Shown: positions 30,284-39,688, counted from the first letter of the stretch. The stretch: DNA of 64,000 bases from Streptomyces sp. AP-93 (GCF_022808175.1 NZ_JALGBX010000002.1:434001-498000), one strand, 5' to 3'. Notes: generated from the sequence alone by a model not told the origin. A program made the numbers and translations.

Positions 30284-32461
30284 TCAGCGGCCCAGGCGTC
30301 CGCGGACCATTCCGACCATGGCGTTGAGTTCTTCGATGCGCATCCGCTTGGCGGCGACGAGGAACACCGCCGCCAGGGAGATGCCGCCGGCCACCAGCGC
30401 GGTGAGGGAGCCGAGGGCTCCGCTGCCGATGAAGTGCAGGACGGCGTAGGCGACGGCGCCGGCCACGGCGGCGGCGGGGACGCAGGCGCCGATGAGCCGG
30501 GTGTAAGTGCGCATCACGTGCGCCCCGTCGAGGTCGCCGCCGAGGCGGGTGCGCAGCCGGCGCCAGGCGACACCGACGCCCACGGCGTAGCCGAGGCCGT
30601 AGGCGGCGGCCATGCCGACGACGGCCCAGCGGGATGGGAGCACGAAGAAGGCGACGGCGGACATGCCCGCGTTGACGGCGGCCACGATGACCGTGTTGTA
30701 GAAGGGCGTCCGGGTGTCCTCGTAGGCGTAGAAGCCGCGCAGGACCACGTACTGGACGGAGTACGGGATCAGTCCGAGGCCGAAGGCCATCAGGATGAAA
30801 CCGATGTTCTGGGCGCTCTCCGCGCCGGAACCGGCGTAGAGCAGGCCGGCCATCGGGACGCCCAGGGCGAGGAACGCGAAGGCGCAGGGCACGATCGCGA
30901 CGGCGGAGGTGCGCAGTCCGTAGGAGATGTCGTCACGGACCGCGGCGGCGTCGCCGTCGTGGGCGGACCGGGAGATGCGCGGCAGGACGGCGGTCATGAC
31001 GGAGACGGTGATGATGGCCTGCGGCATCTGCCAGAGCAGCAGGGCGTAGTTGTAGCCGGTGATGCCGGTACCGCCGTGGCCCTGCTTGTCGGCCAGCTCG
31101 CCCGCCCAGGTGGCGAACTGGGTGACGACGATGAGACCGAGCTGGTTGGCGAGGACGAAGAAGAACGTCCACTTGGCCAGGCCGGCGGCCTTGCCGAGGC
31201 CGTGGCCCTTCCAGTCGAACCGCAGGCGCGGCTTGAAGCCGGCGTCGCGCAGGTAGGGAAGCATCGCCAGGGACTGGACGACGAGGCCGAGCAGGGTGCC
31301 CAGGCCCAGCAGCCGGACGCCCTCGGGAGTGATGCCGGCCTCGGTGACGCCCGTGGTGGTGAAGCCGCCGAAGGCCCAGATGAAAGCGCCGAAGGTGGCG
31401 ATGACGACGATGTTGTTGAGGACGGGGGTCCACATCATCGCGCCGAACCGGCCGCGGGCGTTGAGGATCTGACCGAGGACCACGTGCACACCCATGAAGA
31501 ACATGGTGGGCAGGCAGTAGTGCGCGAAGGCGACGGCGACGTCCAGCCGCTGCGGGTCGTCGGCAATCGTCTGCGACATCATGCCGATGAACAGCGGGGC
31601 CGCGAGCACACAGACCACGGTGACGGCGCCCAGCAGGACCATGACGAGGGTCAGCAGCCGGTTGGCGTACGCCTCTCCCCCGTCCTCGTCGTTCTTCATC
31701 GCGCGTACCAACTGCGGGATGAAGACGGCGTTGAGGGCGCCGCCGCCGACCAGGACGTAGATCATCGTCGGCAGGGTGTTGGCGACCTGGTAACTGTCGT
31801 TGAGGGTGGCGACGCCGATGGCTCCGGCGATCACCAGGGTCCGCATGAAGCCGGTGATGCGGGAGACGATGGTGCCGGCGGCCATCAGGGCGCTGGACTT
31901 GAGCAGGCTGGAGGCGCGTCCGGCGGGCTTGCTGGGTGCCGGGGCGGCCACGGGCGCGTCCTCGGCGGGGGTGCGGGGTGCCGCGTCCTGGTCCCGGTAG
32001 AGGTGCGCGAAGGCGTCGGGGCGGGGGTCCTCGTCGGCGGCCTTGGTCACGAGGGAGTCCACGCCGACGAACTGCGTGGTCGTGGCGTGGTCGCCGTAGG
32101 GCAGGTGCCGTGACGGACCGTCCGGCTCCGGCGGCGGGGTCTGGGCCCATACCCGGGGGTCCGGGGCGTACGCGGGAGCCGGCGGGGCCGCGTAGAGCGG
32201 CCCGGGCTCCTGGAAGGTGCCGGGCGGTGGCGGTGGGTGCGAGGCCCGGTCGTACAGGACCTCTGCCACCGGGTCCTGGGCGGACAGGTCCTGAGCCCGG
32301 TACGGGTCGTAGGCGTAGGCGTCCTGGACATAGGGGTCGTGGTCCGGCGCAGGTGCGGGCGCGGGAACCTGTCCCGGCACCGGGGTGCCGGGGGCAGTGC
32401 CCTGGGAGGGCGCGGGCCCGCCAGTGCCCTGCGCACGGTCACCTTCGTACGGCGCGTTCAT
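30284..32461 (-). CDS. murJ: Lipid II flippase MurJ
   Basis: 725 aa. About 200 N-terminal residues are a disordered cytoplasmic tail rich in P, A, Q and Y. The rest is a MATE-like/MOP bundle of about 14 helices (TLNDSYQVANTLPTMIYVLV, GALNAVFIPQLVRAM, YVVLRGFYAYEDTRTPFYNT). MurJ flips lipid II across the membrane for cell-wall synthesis. ATG start; the pseudokinase starts 48 bases later and DUF6049 lies 46 bases upstream, so all are in one leftward operon. Confidence 0.95.
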   Translation of the reverse strand: MNAPYEGDRAQGTGGPAPSQGTAPGTPVPGQVPAPAPAPDHDPYVQDAYAYDPYRAQDLSAQDPVAEVLYDRASHPPPPPGTFQEPGPLYAAPPAPAYAPDPRVWAQTPPPEPDGPSRHLPYGDHATTTQFVGVDSLVTKAADEDPRPDAFAHLYRDQDAAPRTPAEDAPVAAPAPSKPAGRASSLLKSSALMAAGTIVSRITGFMRTLVIAGAIGVATLNDSYQVANTLPTMIYVLVGGGALNAVFIPQLVRAMKNDEDGGEAYANRLLTLVMVLLGAVTVVCVLAAPLFIGMMSQTIADDPQRLDVAVAFAHYCLPTMFFMGVHVVLGQILNARGRFGAMMWTPVLNNIVVIATFGAFIWAFGGFTTTGVTEAGITPEGVRLLGLGTLLGLVVQSLAMLPYLRDAGFKPRLRFDWKGHGLGKAAGLAKWTFFFVLANQLGLIVVTQFATWAGELADKQGHGGTGITGYNYALLLWQMPQAIITVSVMTAVLPRISRSAHDGDAAAVRDDISYGLRTSAVAIVPCAFAFLALGVPMAGLLYAGSGAESAQNIGFILMAFGLGLIPYSVQYVVLRGFYAYEDTRTPFYNTVIVAAVNAGMSAVAFFVLPSRWAVVGMAAAYGLGYAVGVGVAWRRLRTRLGGDLDGAHVMRTYTRLIGACVPAAAVAGAVAYAVLHFIGSGALGSLTALVAGGISLAAVFLVAAKRMRIEELNAMVGMVRGRLGR

Positions 32462-32507
32462 CGAAACCCCACCTCATCGTCCCCAGGCCGACCGGCCACG
32501 GCATCGC

Positions 32508-34778
32508 TCAACGGTCCACTGTCTCACCCGTGCCGGACGGGTCCGCGCTTTGCGGTCCGGTGTCCGGGGACTCGTCACTCTGCTGCGTGCTCTCCTCGGC
32601 GGCGGCACGTGCCGCGACACGCTTGCGGCTGGCGTACATCTTGATGCCGGCCAGCACGAGGAGGAGGACACCGCCCGCGATGACGAGCATGACGGTCGGG
32701 GTCACCTCGGTGGCTTCGACGGTGAACGTGCGGGCCTTCCCGTAGGCCACGCCGTCGGTGGTGAAGAGCTGGGCCGTCACCTCGACCGGGCCGCTCGCGG
32801 TGGCGTTGGCGGGGAACTTCACGGTCTGGCTGTGCCCGCCCTGGACCGCGACTTCCTGCTGGGACTCCCCGCTGTCGCCGAACATCAGCCGGGTCGGGTT
32901 GGCGGACCGCACCCGGAGGACCAGGTTGTGGGTGTCCTGGACGAGGCTGTTCTGGACACTGACGGGGATGGTCGCGCTGTGTCCGGAGAGCGTGGCATCG
33001 GACTTGGGGATGATCTTGACCTTCTCGGTCAGCCCGATCAGGTACCGCTGCACCTGGTCCCGGTAGTCCCACGCAGCATCGGGGCGGCCGCGCCAGGAGG
33101 CGGACATCTCCCGGTTGGTGGTGTTGCCGAAGGGGATCTCGACGCGGTCGGGCGCGGTCAGGATCACCTTGAAGTCGTCGAGGGTGGTCTCGGTGGTGCG
33201 GATCTTCTCGAAGGCGGAGACCGGCAGTTCCTGCTTGCTCAGCGCCTCGGGGTACTGGCCGGCTCCCGGGACCTGCGTCGCGGCGCGGGGGTCGGGAGTC
33301 GCGGCGGCCGCCGCCTCCAGGTCCACGGCCTGGCTCCAGCGGCCCGCCTGCAGACCCCGTATGGCGGCGGCCATCGTCTGTACCTGGCTGGCGCTGGGCA
33401 TCCGCTGCGGGGCGACGACGAAGCTGCGCTGGCTGTCGCTCTCCTGCAGGTTCAGGGCGAGGGTCTGGGCGAGGAACTTCTGCACCGCGAGGGTGGAGTT
33501 CCCCGAGCGGAGCACGTCGCCCTCGAAGGCGGTGGAGAGATCGGCGTCGGCGACGACCGCCGTGGTGCCCGCGCCGATGGGCCGGGCGGCCGACGGGGTG
33601 TAGCCGAGGGCGCCCGTCTCCTGGAGGCTGTCGCTGCGGGTGAGGACGTTGTGGGCGCCGGCCGAGGTCGCGACGTTGACGATCGACGGGTCGATCGCCC
33701 CGTCCACGGGCCAGGAGAAGTCGGTGCTCGCGGGCACGTGCAGGACCGTCTCGACGGCCTGCTTCGCCTTGTCGGTGGCCGGCCGCAGCTGTCCCAGGGT
33801 GCCGGACACGTCCTTGCCGCGGTGGGCGAGCGAGGCGATGTCCGGATCGGCGAAGGGCAGTGCGACGACCTTCTTGCCCTGGACGGCGCTTTCCAGCGAG
33901 CTCAGCCACTGCTCGGCGATGGCCTTGTTCTTGCCCTGGACGGTCCGGCCGTCCGGGGTGCGGACCCGGTAGCCCTTGGTCATGGCGTCGACGGTGTAGA
34001 GCAGATCCGGGTCGATGACCCAGGTGATGGGGAGGTCCTTGCCGAGGGTGACCATCTGTTCCAGACGGCCGCCCGGCCTCAGCTCGTCGGCGAGGCCGTC
34101 GTCGAGGAAGACGGGGGTCTGCACCTCGTCCGAGCCGGTCTCCGAGGTCAAGTGCGTGGTGGAGATCAACGGCCACACGTACGCGAGCTGGGACCGCTTG
34201 GCGGCCGCCTCCGGCTGCCAGGGCAGGAAGGTCCGCTTGATGCCGAGGACCTGCTCGTACTGGCGGCTCTCGGTCTCCCCGGACAGGGAGACGCCGAGCT
34301 GGTAGACGCCGTCCTCGTCCAGTTCCAGCTTGTTCACCGGAACCTTGAGGGTGAACGGCTGGCTGACCTTCGAAGGCAGCGAATCGATCTTCACGGCGAA
34401 CTCGGCACCGACCTCCGCCGGGTCGGTACCCGCCCGGAACCGGCCGCGTTCCGCGGCCTCGTCGATGGAGCTGCGGTCCCCGAGGGCCGGCCCGACCCGC
34501 AGGCCGACGTGCGCGTCGGTGATCTCCTCCGGGCCGTTGTTGATCACGGCGCCCGAGATGGTGAGGGTGTCGCCCTTGACCGGGGCGCTCGGTGTCATGG
34601 TGTCGAGCTGGACGTCGACGGCGGTGGCCGCCGTTTCGGCTGCCTGGGCTTCGGGGGCGTGCGAGTAGACCAGGCCGGCGAGTACCGGTGTCCCGGCGAG
34701 CAGGACGACCGCGCGCCGCAGCCAGCGTCGCCGGGCAGGAGCGAGCGGTGCCCCCTGGATGTCTGCCGCCTCGGCCAA
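32508..34778 (-). CDS. DUF6049 exported membrane-anchored protein
   Basis: 756 aa from a TTG at 34778 with GAGGGACGG upstream. A signal peptide (RRWLRRAVVLLAGTPVLAGL, then APEAQAAE) is followed by a beta-rich N-terminal part, a glycosidase/deacetylase-like central part (ITWVIDPDLLYTVDAM, KVVALPFADPDIASLAHRG, SWPVDGAIDPSIVNVA), an Ig-like end, and one membrane helix (VMLVIAGGVLLLVLAGIKMY) with a charged cytoplasmic tail. The same gene stands before murJ in mycobacteria. Function unknown; position suggests wall synthesis. Confidence 0.88.
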   Translation of the reverse strand: MAEAADIQGAPLAPARRRWLRRAVVLLAGTPVLAGLVYSHAPEAQAAETAATAVDVQLDTMTPSAPVKGDTLTISGAVINNGPEEITDAHVGLRVGPALGDRSSIDEAAERGRFRAGTDPAEVGAEFAVKIDSLPSKVSQPFTLKVPVNKLELDEDGVYQLGVSLSGETESRQYEQVLGIKRTFLPWQPEAAAKRSQLAYVWPLISTTHLTSETGSDEVQTPVFLDDGLADELRPGGRLEQMVTLGKDLPITWVIDPDLLYTVDAMTKGYRVRTPDGRTVQGKNKAIAEQWLSSLESAVQGKKVVALPFADPDIASLAHRGKDVSGTLGQLRPATDKAKQAVETVLHVPASTDFSWPVDGAIDPSIVNVATSAGAHNVLTRSDSLQETGALGYTPSAARPIGAGTTAVVADADLSTAFEGDVLRSGNSTLAVQKFLAQTLALNLQESDSQRSFVVAPQRMPSASQVQTMAAAIRGLQAGRWSQAVDLEAAAAATPDPRAATQVPGAGQYPEALSKQELPVSAFEKIRTTETTLDDFKVILTAPDRVEIPFGNTTNREMSASWRGRPDAAWDYRDQVQRYLIGLTEKVKIIPKSDATLSGHSATIPVSVQNSLVQDTHNLVLRVRSANPTRLMFGDSGESQQEVAVQGGHSQTVKFPANATASGPVEVTAQLFTTDGVAYGKARTFTVEATEVTPTVMLVIAGGVLLLVLAGIKMYASRKRVAARAAAEESTQQSDESPDTGPQSADPSGTGETVDR

Positions 34779-34965
34779 CGCGCTCGCCCGTCCCTCGAAG
34801 TGTCAGTGGTCGTCGTTTGTGCGTCCACGCATGGTAACGAGGCCCGCTGTGCGCGAGTGCCGCGCCTTGCTCCACATGATCGGGTCCGCCCCGGAGGGGC
34901 CGCGGGCCGGGGTGGCCGCAAAACACGGGAGCTCCGGGCGGGCCGGGCACGTACCCTTTTCTGTT

Positions 34966-36432
34966 GTGCCGAACGCCAACGAAGACAACCCCAGTGTCCT
35001 GAATCACGGGCAGGCCCGCGCGGTGAGTGAACTGCTGCGGATCGCCCCTGTCGCCGACGAGCTCGGCCGCCGTTTCCAGGAGGCGGGATTCCGCCTCGCC
35101 CTGGTCGGCGGGTCCGTCCGCGACGCGCTGCTCGGGCGCCTCGGCAACGATCTCGATTTCACCACCGACGCCCGCCCCGAGGACGTTCTCAAGATCGTCA
35201 GGCCGTGGGCCGACTCGGTGTGGGACGTCGGCATCGCCTTCGGCACGGTCGGTGCGCAGAAGGACGCCCGCGTCGGAGACGCTGAGCGAAGCTTCCAGAT
35301 CGAGGTGACCACGTACCGCTCGGAGTCCTACGACAGGACCTCGCGCAAGCCCGAGGTCTCCTACGGCGACTCCATCGAGGAAGACCTCGTCCGCCGCGAC
35401 TTCACGGTGAACGCGATGGCCGTCGCGCTCCCCGAGAAGGAGTTCGTGGACCCGTACGGCGGCCTGGAGGACCTCCGCGCGGGCGTGCTGCGCACCCCGG
35501 GCACTGCCGAGGACTCCTTCTCCGACGATCCGCTGCGGATGCTGCGGGCGGCGCGGTTCGCCGCTCAGCTCGACTTCGAGGTCGCCCCGGACGTGGTGGC
35601 GGCGATGACGGAGATGTCCGGCCGCATCGAGATCGTCTCGGCCGAGCGGGTCCAGGCCGAGCTGAACAAGCTGCTGCTGTCCGCGCACCCGCGCAAGGGC
35701 CTGGGCCTCCTCGTGGACACGGGGCTGGCCGAGCACGTGCTGCCGGAGCTGCCGGCGCTGCGTCTGGAGAGCGATGAGCACCACCGGCACAAGGACGTCT
35801 ACGACCACTCGCTGATCGTGCTGGAGCAGGCGATCGCGCTGGAGCAGGACGGCCCGGACCTGGTGCTGCGGCTCGCGGCACTGCTGCACGACATCGGCAA
35901 GCCCCGGACCCGCCGGTTCGAGAGCGACGGACGGGTCTCCTTCCACCACCACGAGATGGTGGGCGCGAAGATGACCAAGAAGCGCATGACCGCGCTCAAG
36001 TACTCCAACGACATGGTCAAGGACGTGTCCCGGCTGGTGGAGCTGCACCTGCGCTTCCACGGTTACGGGGACGGGGAGTGGACCGACTCGGCCGTGCGGC
36101 GCTACGTCCGCGACGCCGGTCCGCTGCTGGACCGCCTGCACAAGCTGACCCGCTCCGACTGCACCACGCGCAACAAGCGCAAGGCGAGCGCGCTCTCCCG
36201 TACCTACGACGGGCTGGAAGAACGCATCGCGCAGCTGCAGGAGAGGGAGGAGCTGGACGCGATCCGGCCCGACCTCGACGGCAACGAGATCATGCGGGTC
36301 CTCGACGTGGGTCCCGGCCCGGTGATCGGCAAGGCCTACGCGTTCCTGCTGGAGCTGCGGCTGGAGAACGGCCCCATGGAGCACGACGCGGCGGTCGCCG
36401 CCCTCAAGGAGTGGTGGGCCGCACAGGGCTGA
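34966..36432 (+). CDS. cca: CCA-adding enzyme (tRNA nucleotidyltransferase)
   Basis: 488 aa from the GTG at 34966. The nucleotidyltransferase core has GGSVRD (48-53) and metal-binding DLD (62-64), plus RRDFTVNAMAV. A HD domain follows (HHRHKDVYDHSLIVLEQAIA, LAALLHDIGKP, HHHEMVG). The S. coelicolor counterpart is a CCA-adding enzyme, not a poly(A) polymerase. Both tRNA genes here lack CCA. No Shine-Dalgarno is visible; TACCCT lies about nine bases upstream of the GTG, pointing to a leaderless message. Period-8 repeats follow the stop. Confidence 0.95.
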   Translation: MPNANEDNPSVLNHGQARAVSELLRIAPVADELGRRFQEAGFRLALVGGSVRDALLGRLGNDLDFTTDARPEDVLKIVRPWADSVWDVGIAFGTVGAQKDARVGDAERSFQIEVTTYRSESYDRTSRKPEVSYGDSIEEDLVRRDFTVNAMAVALPEKEFVDPYGGLEDLRAGVLRTPGTAEDSFSDDPLRMLRAARFAAQLDFEVAPDVVAAMTEMSGRIEIVSAERVQAELNKLLLSAHPRKGLGLLVDTGLAEHVLPELPALRLESDEHHRHKDVYDHSLIVLEQAIALEQDGPDLVLRLAALLHDIGKPRTRRFESDGRVSFHHHEMVGAKMTKKRMTALKYSNDMVKDVSRLVELHLRFHGYGDGEWTDSAVRRYVRDAGPLLDRLHKLTRSDCTTRNKRKASALSRTYDGLEERIAQLQEREELDAIRPDLDGNEIMRVLDVGPGPVIGKAYAFLLELRLENGPMEHDAAVAALKEWWAAQG

Positions 36433-36476
36433 AGGCCTGAGCGCCTGAAGCTCTGAGCGTCTGAAGGTCTGAGCGT
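36429..36476 (+). repeat. Three 16-bp repeats (six CTGA octamers) at the cca stop codon
   Basis: Units CTGAAGGCCTGAGCGC, CTGAAGCTCTGAGCGT and CTGAAGGTCTGAGCGT follow directly. The first contains the cca TGA. Each 16-mer is two CTGA octamers, so TGA recurs every 8 bases in changing frames. The array ends one base before a parS palindrome. Confidence 0.88.
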
Positions 36477-36482
36477 GCCGAT

Positions 36483-36496
36483 GTTTCACGTGAAAC
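36483..36496. other. parS: parS site 5 (cca/MFS intergenic)
   Basis: GTTTCACGTGAAAC in a 24-bp perfect palindrome (36478-36501) between converging cca and MFS genes. Confidence 0.96.
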
Positions 36497-36524
36497 ATCG
36501 GGACGGAGACCCGGTCGTGCTCCG

Positions 36525-36560
36525 GTCAGGGCGATGTTTCACGTGAAACATCGCCCTGAC
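36525..36560. other. parS: parS site 6 inside a 36-bp perfect palindrome at the MFS stop codon
   Basis: The 14-bp core (36536-36549) is extended on both sides to 18-bp arms centred at 36542/36543. The outer arms contain GTCAGGGCGAT and its complement. The MFS stop (36526-36528) lies in one arm, so the transcript could fold a very strong hairpin. No T run follows. Confidence 0.93.
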
Positions 36561-37806
36561 GCATGAGGAGAGCCGCGGTAGCGGCATAGAGCGTCGCCAC
36601 CCCGAGGATCAAGGGGACGGAGTGTCCGTCGAGGGGGAGCACGAGAGCGGCCACCCCGGCGGCGCCGACGAAGGCGGCGTTGAAGAGCACGTCGTAGACG
36701 GAGAAGACGCGGCCGCGAAAGGCGTCGTCCACCTGGGACTGCACGATGGTGTCGGTGGAGATCTTGGCCCCCTGGGTGGCCAGGCCCAGCACGAAGGCGG
36801 CTGCCAGCATCGGTCCGGGCGCGAAGAACAGGCCGAGCGCCGGCACCAGCACCGCGGCGCTCGCGGCACAGAGGGTGATCGAGCCCAGGGCGCCCAGCCG
36901 GCCCGCCAGCCAGGGAGTGATGACGGCGGCTGCGAAGAAGCCGGCCCCGGAAACGCCGACCGTGAGCCCCAGCAGGGCCAGCCCGTCGGCCTCGTTGTCC
37001 GACCAGGCGTATCGGCAGAGCATGAGCAGCATGACGAACAGGGCCCCGTAGCAGAACCGCATGACGGTCATGGCGGTGAGCGCCCGGGCCGCCTCGCGCC
37101 GGGAGGCCAAGTGCCGCAGGCCCTCGGCCAGGCCCCGCACGGTGAGGGCGATCCCCTGGCGGACCGTCGGGTTGATCCGGCCGGGAGGGTGGTCGGGTCC
37201 GAGGAGATCCACGGCCATGCGCAGGGAGACCAGGGCCGCGCACAGGTAGAGGCCGGCTCCGAGGAGGACGACCAGGGCGTCGGAGTCGTCGGCCACTACA
37301 CGGACGAGGAAGGCCAGGCCCCCGCCGGCGACGGCGGCGAGCGTTCCCGCAGTGGGTGAGAGTGCGTTCGCGGTGACCAGTTGGCCGGGTGCGACGACCC
37401 GCGGCAGGGAGGCGGCGAGCCCGGCCAGGATGAAGCGGTTGACCGCGGTCACGGACAGGGCCGAGGCGTAGAAGAGCCAGTCGGGGACGCGCGCGACGAT
37501 CAGCATGCCGGTGACGCAGGCGAGGAAGGCCCGCAGCAGGTTCCCGTAGAGGAACACCTGGCGGCGGCGCCAGCGGTCCAGCAGGACTCCCGCGAAGGGG
37601 CCGATCACCGAATAGGGCAGCAGGAGCACCGCCATGGCGGAGGCGATGGCCGCGGGAGAGGCCTGCTTCTCCGGGGAGAAGACGACGTAGGCGGCCAGTG
37701 CGACCTGGTAGACCCCGTCGGCGGCCTGGGAGAGCAGCCGTACGGCGAGCAGGTTGCGGAAGTCCCGCAGACGCAGGAGTACGCGCAGATCACGTACGAC
37801 GGCCAT
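36526..37806 (-). CDS. MFS transporter
   Basis: 426 aa from the ATG at 37806 (MAVVRDLRVLLRLRDFRNLL); a GTG five codons upstream (37821) is equally possible and neither has a clear ribosome site. Twelve hydrophobic segments, loop LLDRWRRRQVFLYGN after helix 2 (the MFS A-motif position) and a second half starting RQGIALTVRGLAEGL. The fold is of the enterobactin-exporter/multidrug type; substrate unknown. The C-terminal residues GDVSRETSP are encoded by parS site 6. Preceded by a perfect 19-bp hairpin four bases upstream of the GTG. Confidence 0.87.
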   Translation of the reverse strand: MAVVRDLRVLLRLRDFRNLLAVRLLSQAADGVYQVALAAYVVFSPEKQASPAAIASAMAVLLLPYSVIGPFAGVLLDRWRRRQVFLYGNLLRAFLACVTGMLIVARVPDWLFYASALSVTAVNRFILAGLAASLPRVVAPGQLVTANALSPTAGTLAAVAGGGLAFLVRVVADDSDALVVLLGAGLYLCAALVSLRMAVDLLGPDHPPGRINPTVRQGIALTVRGLAEGLRHLASRREAARALTAMTVMRFCYGALFVMLLMLCRYAWSDNEADGLALLGLTVGVSGAGFFAAAVITPWLAGRLGALGSITLCAASAAVLVPALGLFFAPGPMLAAAFVLGLATQGAKISTDTIVQSQVDDAFRGRVFSVYDVLFNAAFVGAAGVAALVLPLDGHSVPLILGVATLYAATAALLMRQGDVSRETSP

Positions 37807-37824
37807 GAGGGAAAGGGTCACACA

Positions 37825-37865
37825 CGCGGAGGGTCCCCGGGCACATTGCCCGGGGACCCTCCGCG
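37825..37865 (-). terminator. Perfect 19-bp hairpin between ino1 and the MFS gene
   Basis: Arms at 37825-37843 and 37847-37865 (CGCGGAGGGTCCCCGGGCA and its complement), 3-base loop. It is either the second ino1 terminator or a structure in the MFS leader, as it ends four bases from the GTG at 37821. Confidence 0.8.
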
Positions 37866-37881
37866 GAAGAACAGCCGAAGT

Positions 37882-37905
37882 CCAGGCGTCCTTAAGGACG
37901 CCTGG
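37882..37905 (-). terminator. ino1 terminator
   Basis: CCAGGCGTCC-TTAA-GGACGCCTGG, a perfect 24-base palindrome seven bases past the ino1 stop. Confidence 0.75.
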
Positions 37906-37911
37906 GTTCGA

Positions 37912-38994
37912 CTAGCGCTCGACCTCGCCCTTGATGAACTTCTCGACGTTCGCGTAGGCCTCGTCGTCGAAGTACTGCACCGGCGGGGACTTCATGAAGT
38001 AGCTCGAAGCCGACAGGATCGGGCCACCGATGCCGCGGTCCTTGGCGATCTTCGCGGCGCGCAGGGCGTCGATGATGACACCGGCGGAGTTCGGGGAGTC
38101 CCATACCTCGAGCTTGTACTCGAGGTTCAGCGGGACGTCGCCGAAGGCGCGGCCTTCGAGGCGGACGTAGGCCCACTTGCGGTCGTCGAGCCACGCGACG
38201 TAGTCGGACGGGCCGATGTGGACGTTCTTCTCGCCGAGCTCGCGGTCGGGGATCTGCGAGGTGACGGCCTGAGTCTTGGAGATCTTCTTCGACTCGAGGC
38301 GGTCGCGCTCCAGCATGTTCTTGAAGTCCATGTTGCCGCCGACGTTGAGCTGCATGGTGCGCTCAAGACGGACACCGCGGTCCTCGAACAGCTTCGCCAT
38401 CACGCGGTGCGTGATGGTGGCGCCGACCTGCGACTTGATGTCGTCGCCGACGATCGGGACACCGGCCTCGGTGAACTTGTCGGCCCACTCCTTGGTGCCG
38501 GCGATGAAGACCGGGAGGGCGTTGACGAAGGCGACCTTGGCGTCGATGGCGCACTGGGCGTAGAACTTCGCCGCAGCCTCGGAACCGACCGGCAGGTAGC
38601 AGATCAGGACGTCGACCTGACGGTCCAGGAGGGTCTGGACGATGTCGACCGGGGTCTCGGCCGACTCCTCGATCGTCTCGCGGTAGTACTTGCCCAGACC
38701 GTCCAGGGTGTGGCCGCGCTGAACGGTCACGCCCGCACTCGGGACGTCACAGATCTTGATGGTGTTGTTCTCGCTGGCGCCGATGGCGTCCGAAAGGTCG
38801 AGGCCGACCTTCTTCGCGTCGACGTCGAACGCGGCGACGAACTCGATGTCGCGCACGTGGTAGTCGCCGAACTGGACGTGCATCAGACCGGGGACCTTGG
38901 CCGCCGGGTCGGCGTCCTTGTAGTACTCGACGCCCTGCACCAGCGAGGCGGCGCAGTTGCCTACGCCGACGATGGCTACGCGAACCGAACCCAT
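37912..38994 (-). CDS. ino1: Inositol-3-phosphate synthase
   Basis: 360 aa from the ATG at 38994 (AGGGAG upstream); the ORF is open to 39102. NAD-binding [20 protein letters not shown] at the N-terminus, then [54 protein letters not shown]. It converts glucose 6-phosphate to inositol 3-phosphate, the source of inositol for phosphatidylinositol and mycothiol in Actinobacteria. A PadR-type regulator lies 49 bases upstream in the same orientation. Confidence 0.96.
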   Translation of the reverse strand: MGSVRVAIVGVGNCAASLVQGVEYYKDADPAAKVPGLMHVQFGDYHVRDIEFVAAFDVDAKKVGLDLSDAIGASENNTIKICDVPSAGVTVQRGHTLDGLGKYYRETIEESAETPVDIVQTLLDRQVDVLICYLPVGSEAAAKFYAQCAIDAKVAFVNALPVFIAGTKEWADKFTEAGVPIVGDDIKSQVGATITHRVMAKLFEDRGVRLERTMQLNVGGNMDFKNMLERDRLESKKISKTQAVTSQIPDRELGEKNVHIGPSDYVAWLDDRKWAYVRLEGRAFGDVPLNLEYKLEVWDSPNSAGVIIDALRAAKIAKDRGIGGPILSASSYFMKSPPVQYFDDEAYANVEKFIKGEVER

Positions 38995-39043
38995 TCCGGT
39001 TGCTCCCTGTTTGTTCTCGGACGAGGCCTGCGAGATGCAGACC

Positions 39044-39646
39044 TCACTGTGTCGTTTCGTCGGACGGACCGGGTCGTCTCTGATCCCGTCCCGCCCGCTC
39101 ACTCTCGATGAGCTCGTTCAGCCAGCGCACTTCGCGCTCCACGGATTCCATGCCGTGGCGTTGCAGCTCGAGCGTGTAGTCGTCGAGCCGCTCGCGTGTG
39201 CGAGCCAGCGAGGCGCTCATCTTCTCCAGGCGCTCCTCAAGGCGGCTGCGACGGCCCTCCAGCACCCGCATGCGCACTTCTCGTTCGGTTTGACCGAAGA
39301 AGGCGAAGCGGGCGGCGAAGGACTCGTCCTCCCAGGCATCGGGGCCCGTGTGGGAGAGGAGCTCCTCGAAGTGCTCCTTACCTGCTGCCGTCAACCGGTA
39401 GACGATCTTGGCGCGGCGCCCTGCGAGTGAAGCGGCGAGAGCGTCTTCCGGGGCATTGCCCGGCTCTTCGATCAACCAGCCGTTGGTGACGAGCGTCTTG
39501 AGACAGGGGTAGAGCGTCCCGTAGCTGAACGCTCTGAACACCCCCAGCGAGGTGTTGAGCCGCTTGCGCAGCTCGTAACCGTGCATGGGGGATTCGCGAA
39601 GCAGGCCGAGAACAGCGAACTCGAGGATGCCTGAGCGCCTGCTCAT
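39044..39646 (-). CDS. PadR-family transcriptional regulator
   Basis: 200 aa. The winged helix spans ~5-85 ([56 protein letters not shown]) and a coiled-coil dimer domain follows ([20 protein letters not shown]). It is the subfamily-1 form with a long C-terminal helix. ATG start. Upstream is a dyad ATGTATCG-GCT-CGATACAT (39689-39707), the typical PadR operator pattern, so it is probably autoregulated and may co-regulate ino1. Inducer unknown. Confidence 0.92.
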   Translation of the reverse strand: MSRRSGILEFAVLGLLRESPMHGYELRKRLNTSLGVFRAFSYGTLYPCLKTLVTNGWLIEEPGNAPEDALAASLAGRRAKIVYRLTAAGKEHFEELLSHTGPDAWEDESFAARFAFFGQTEREVRMRVLEGRRSRLEERLEKMSASLARTRERLDDYTLELQRHGMESVEREVRWLNELIESERAGRDQRRPGPSDETTQ

Positions 39647-39688
39647 CCGCTTGCCCTTCCCCAGTCTCGGAGTCTTTATGTCGAGCTG

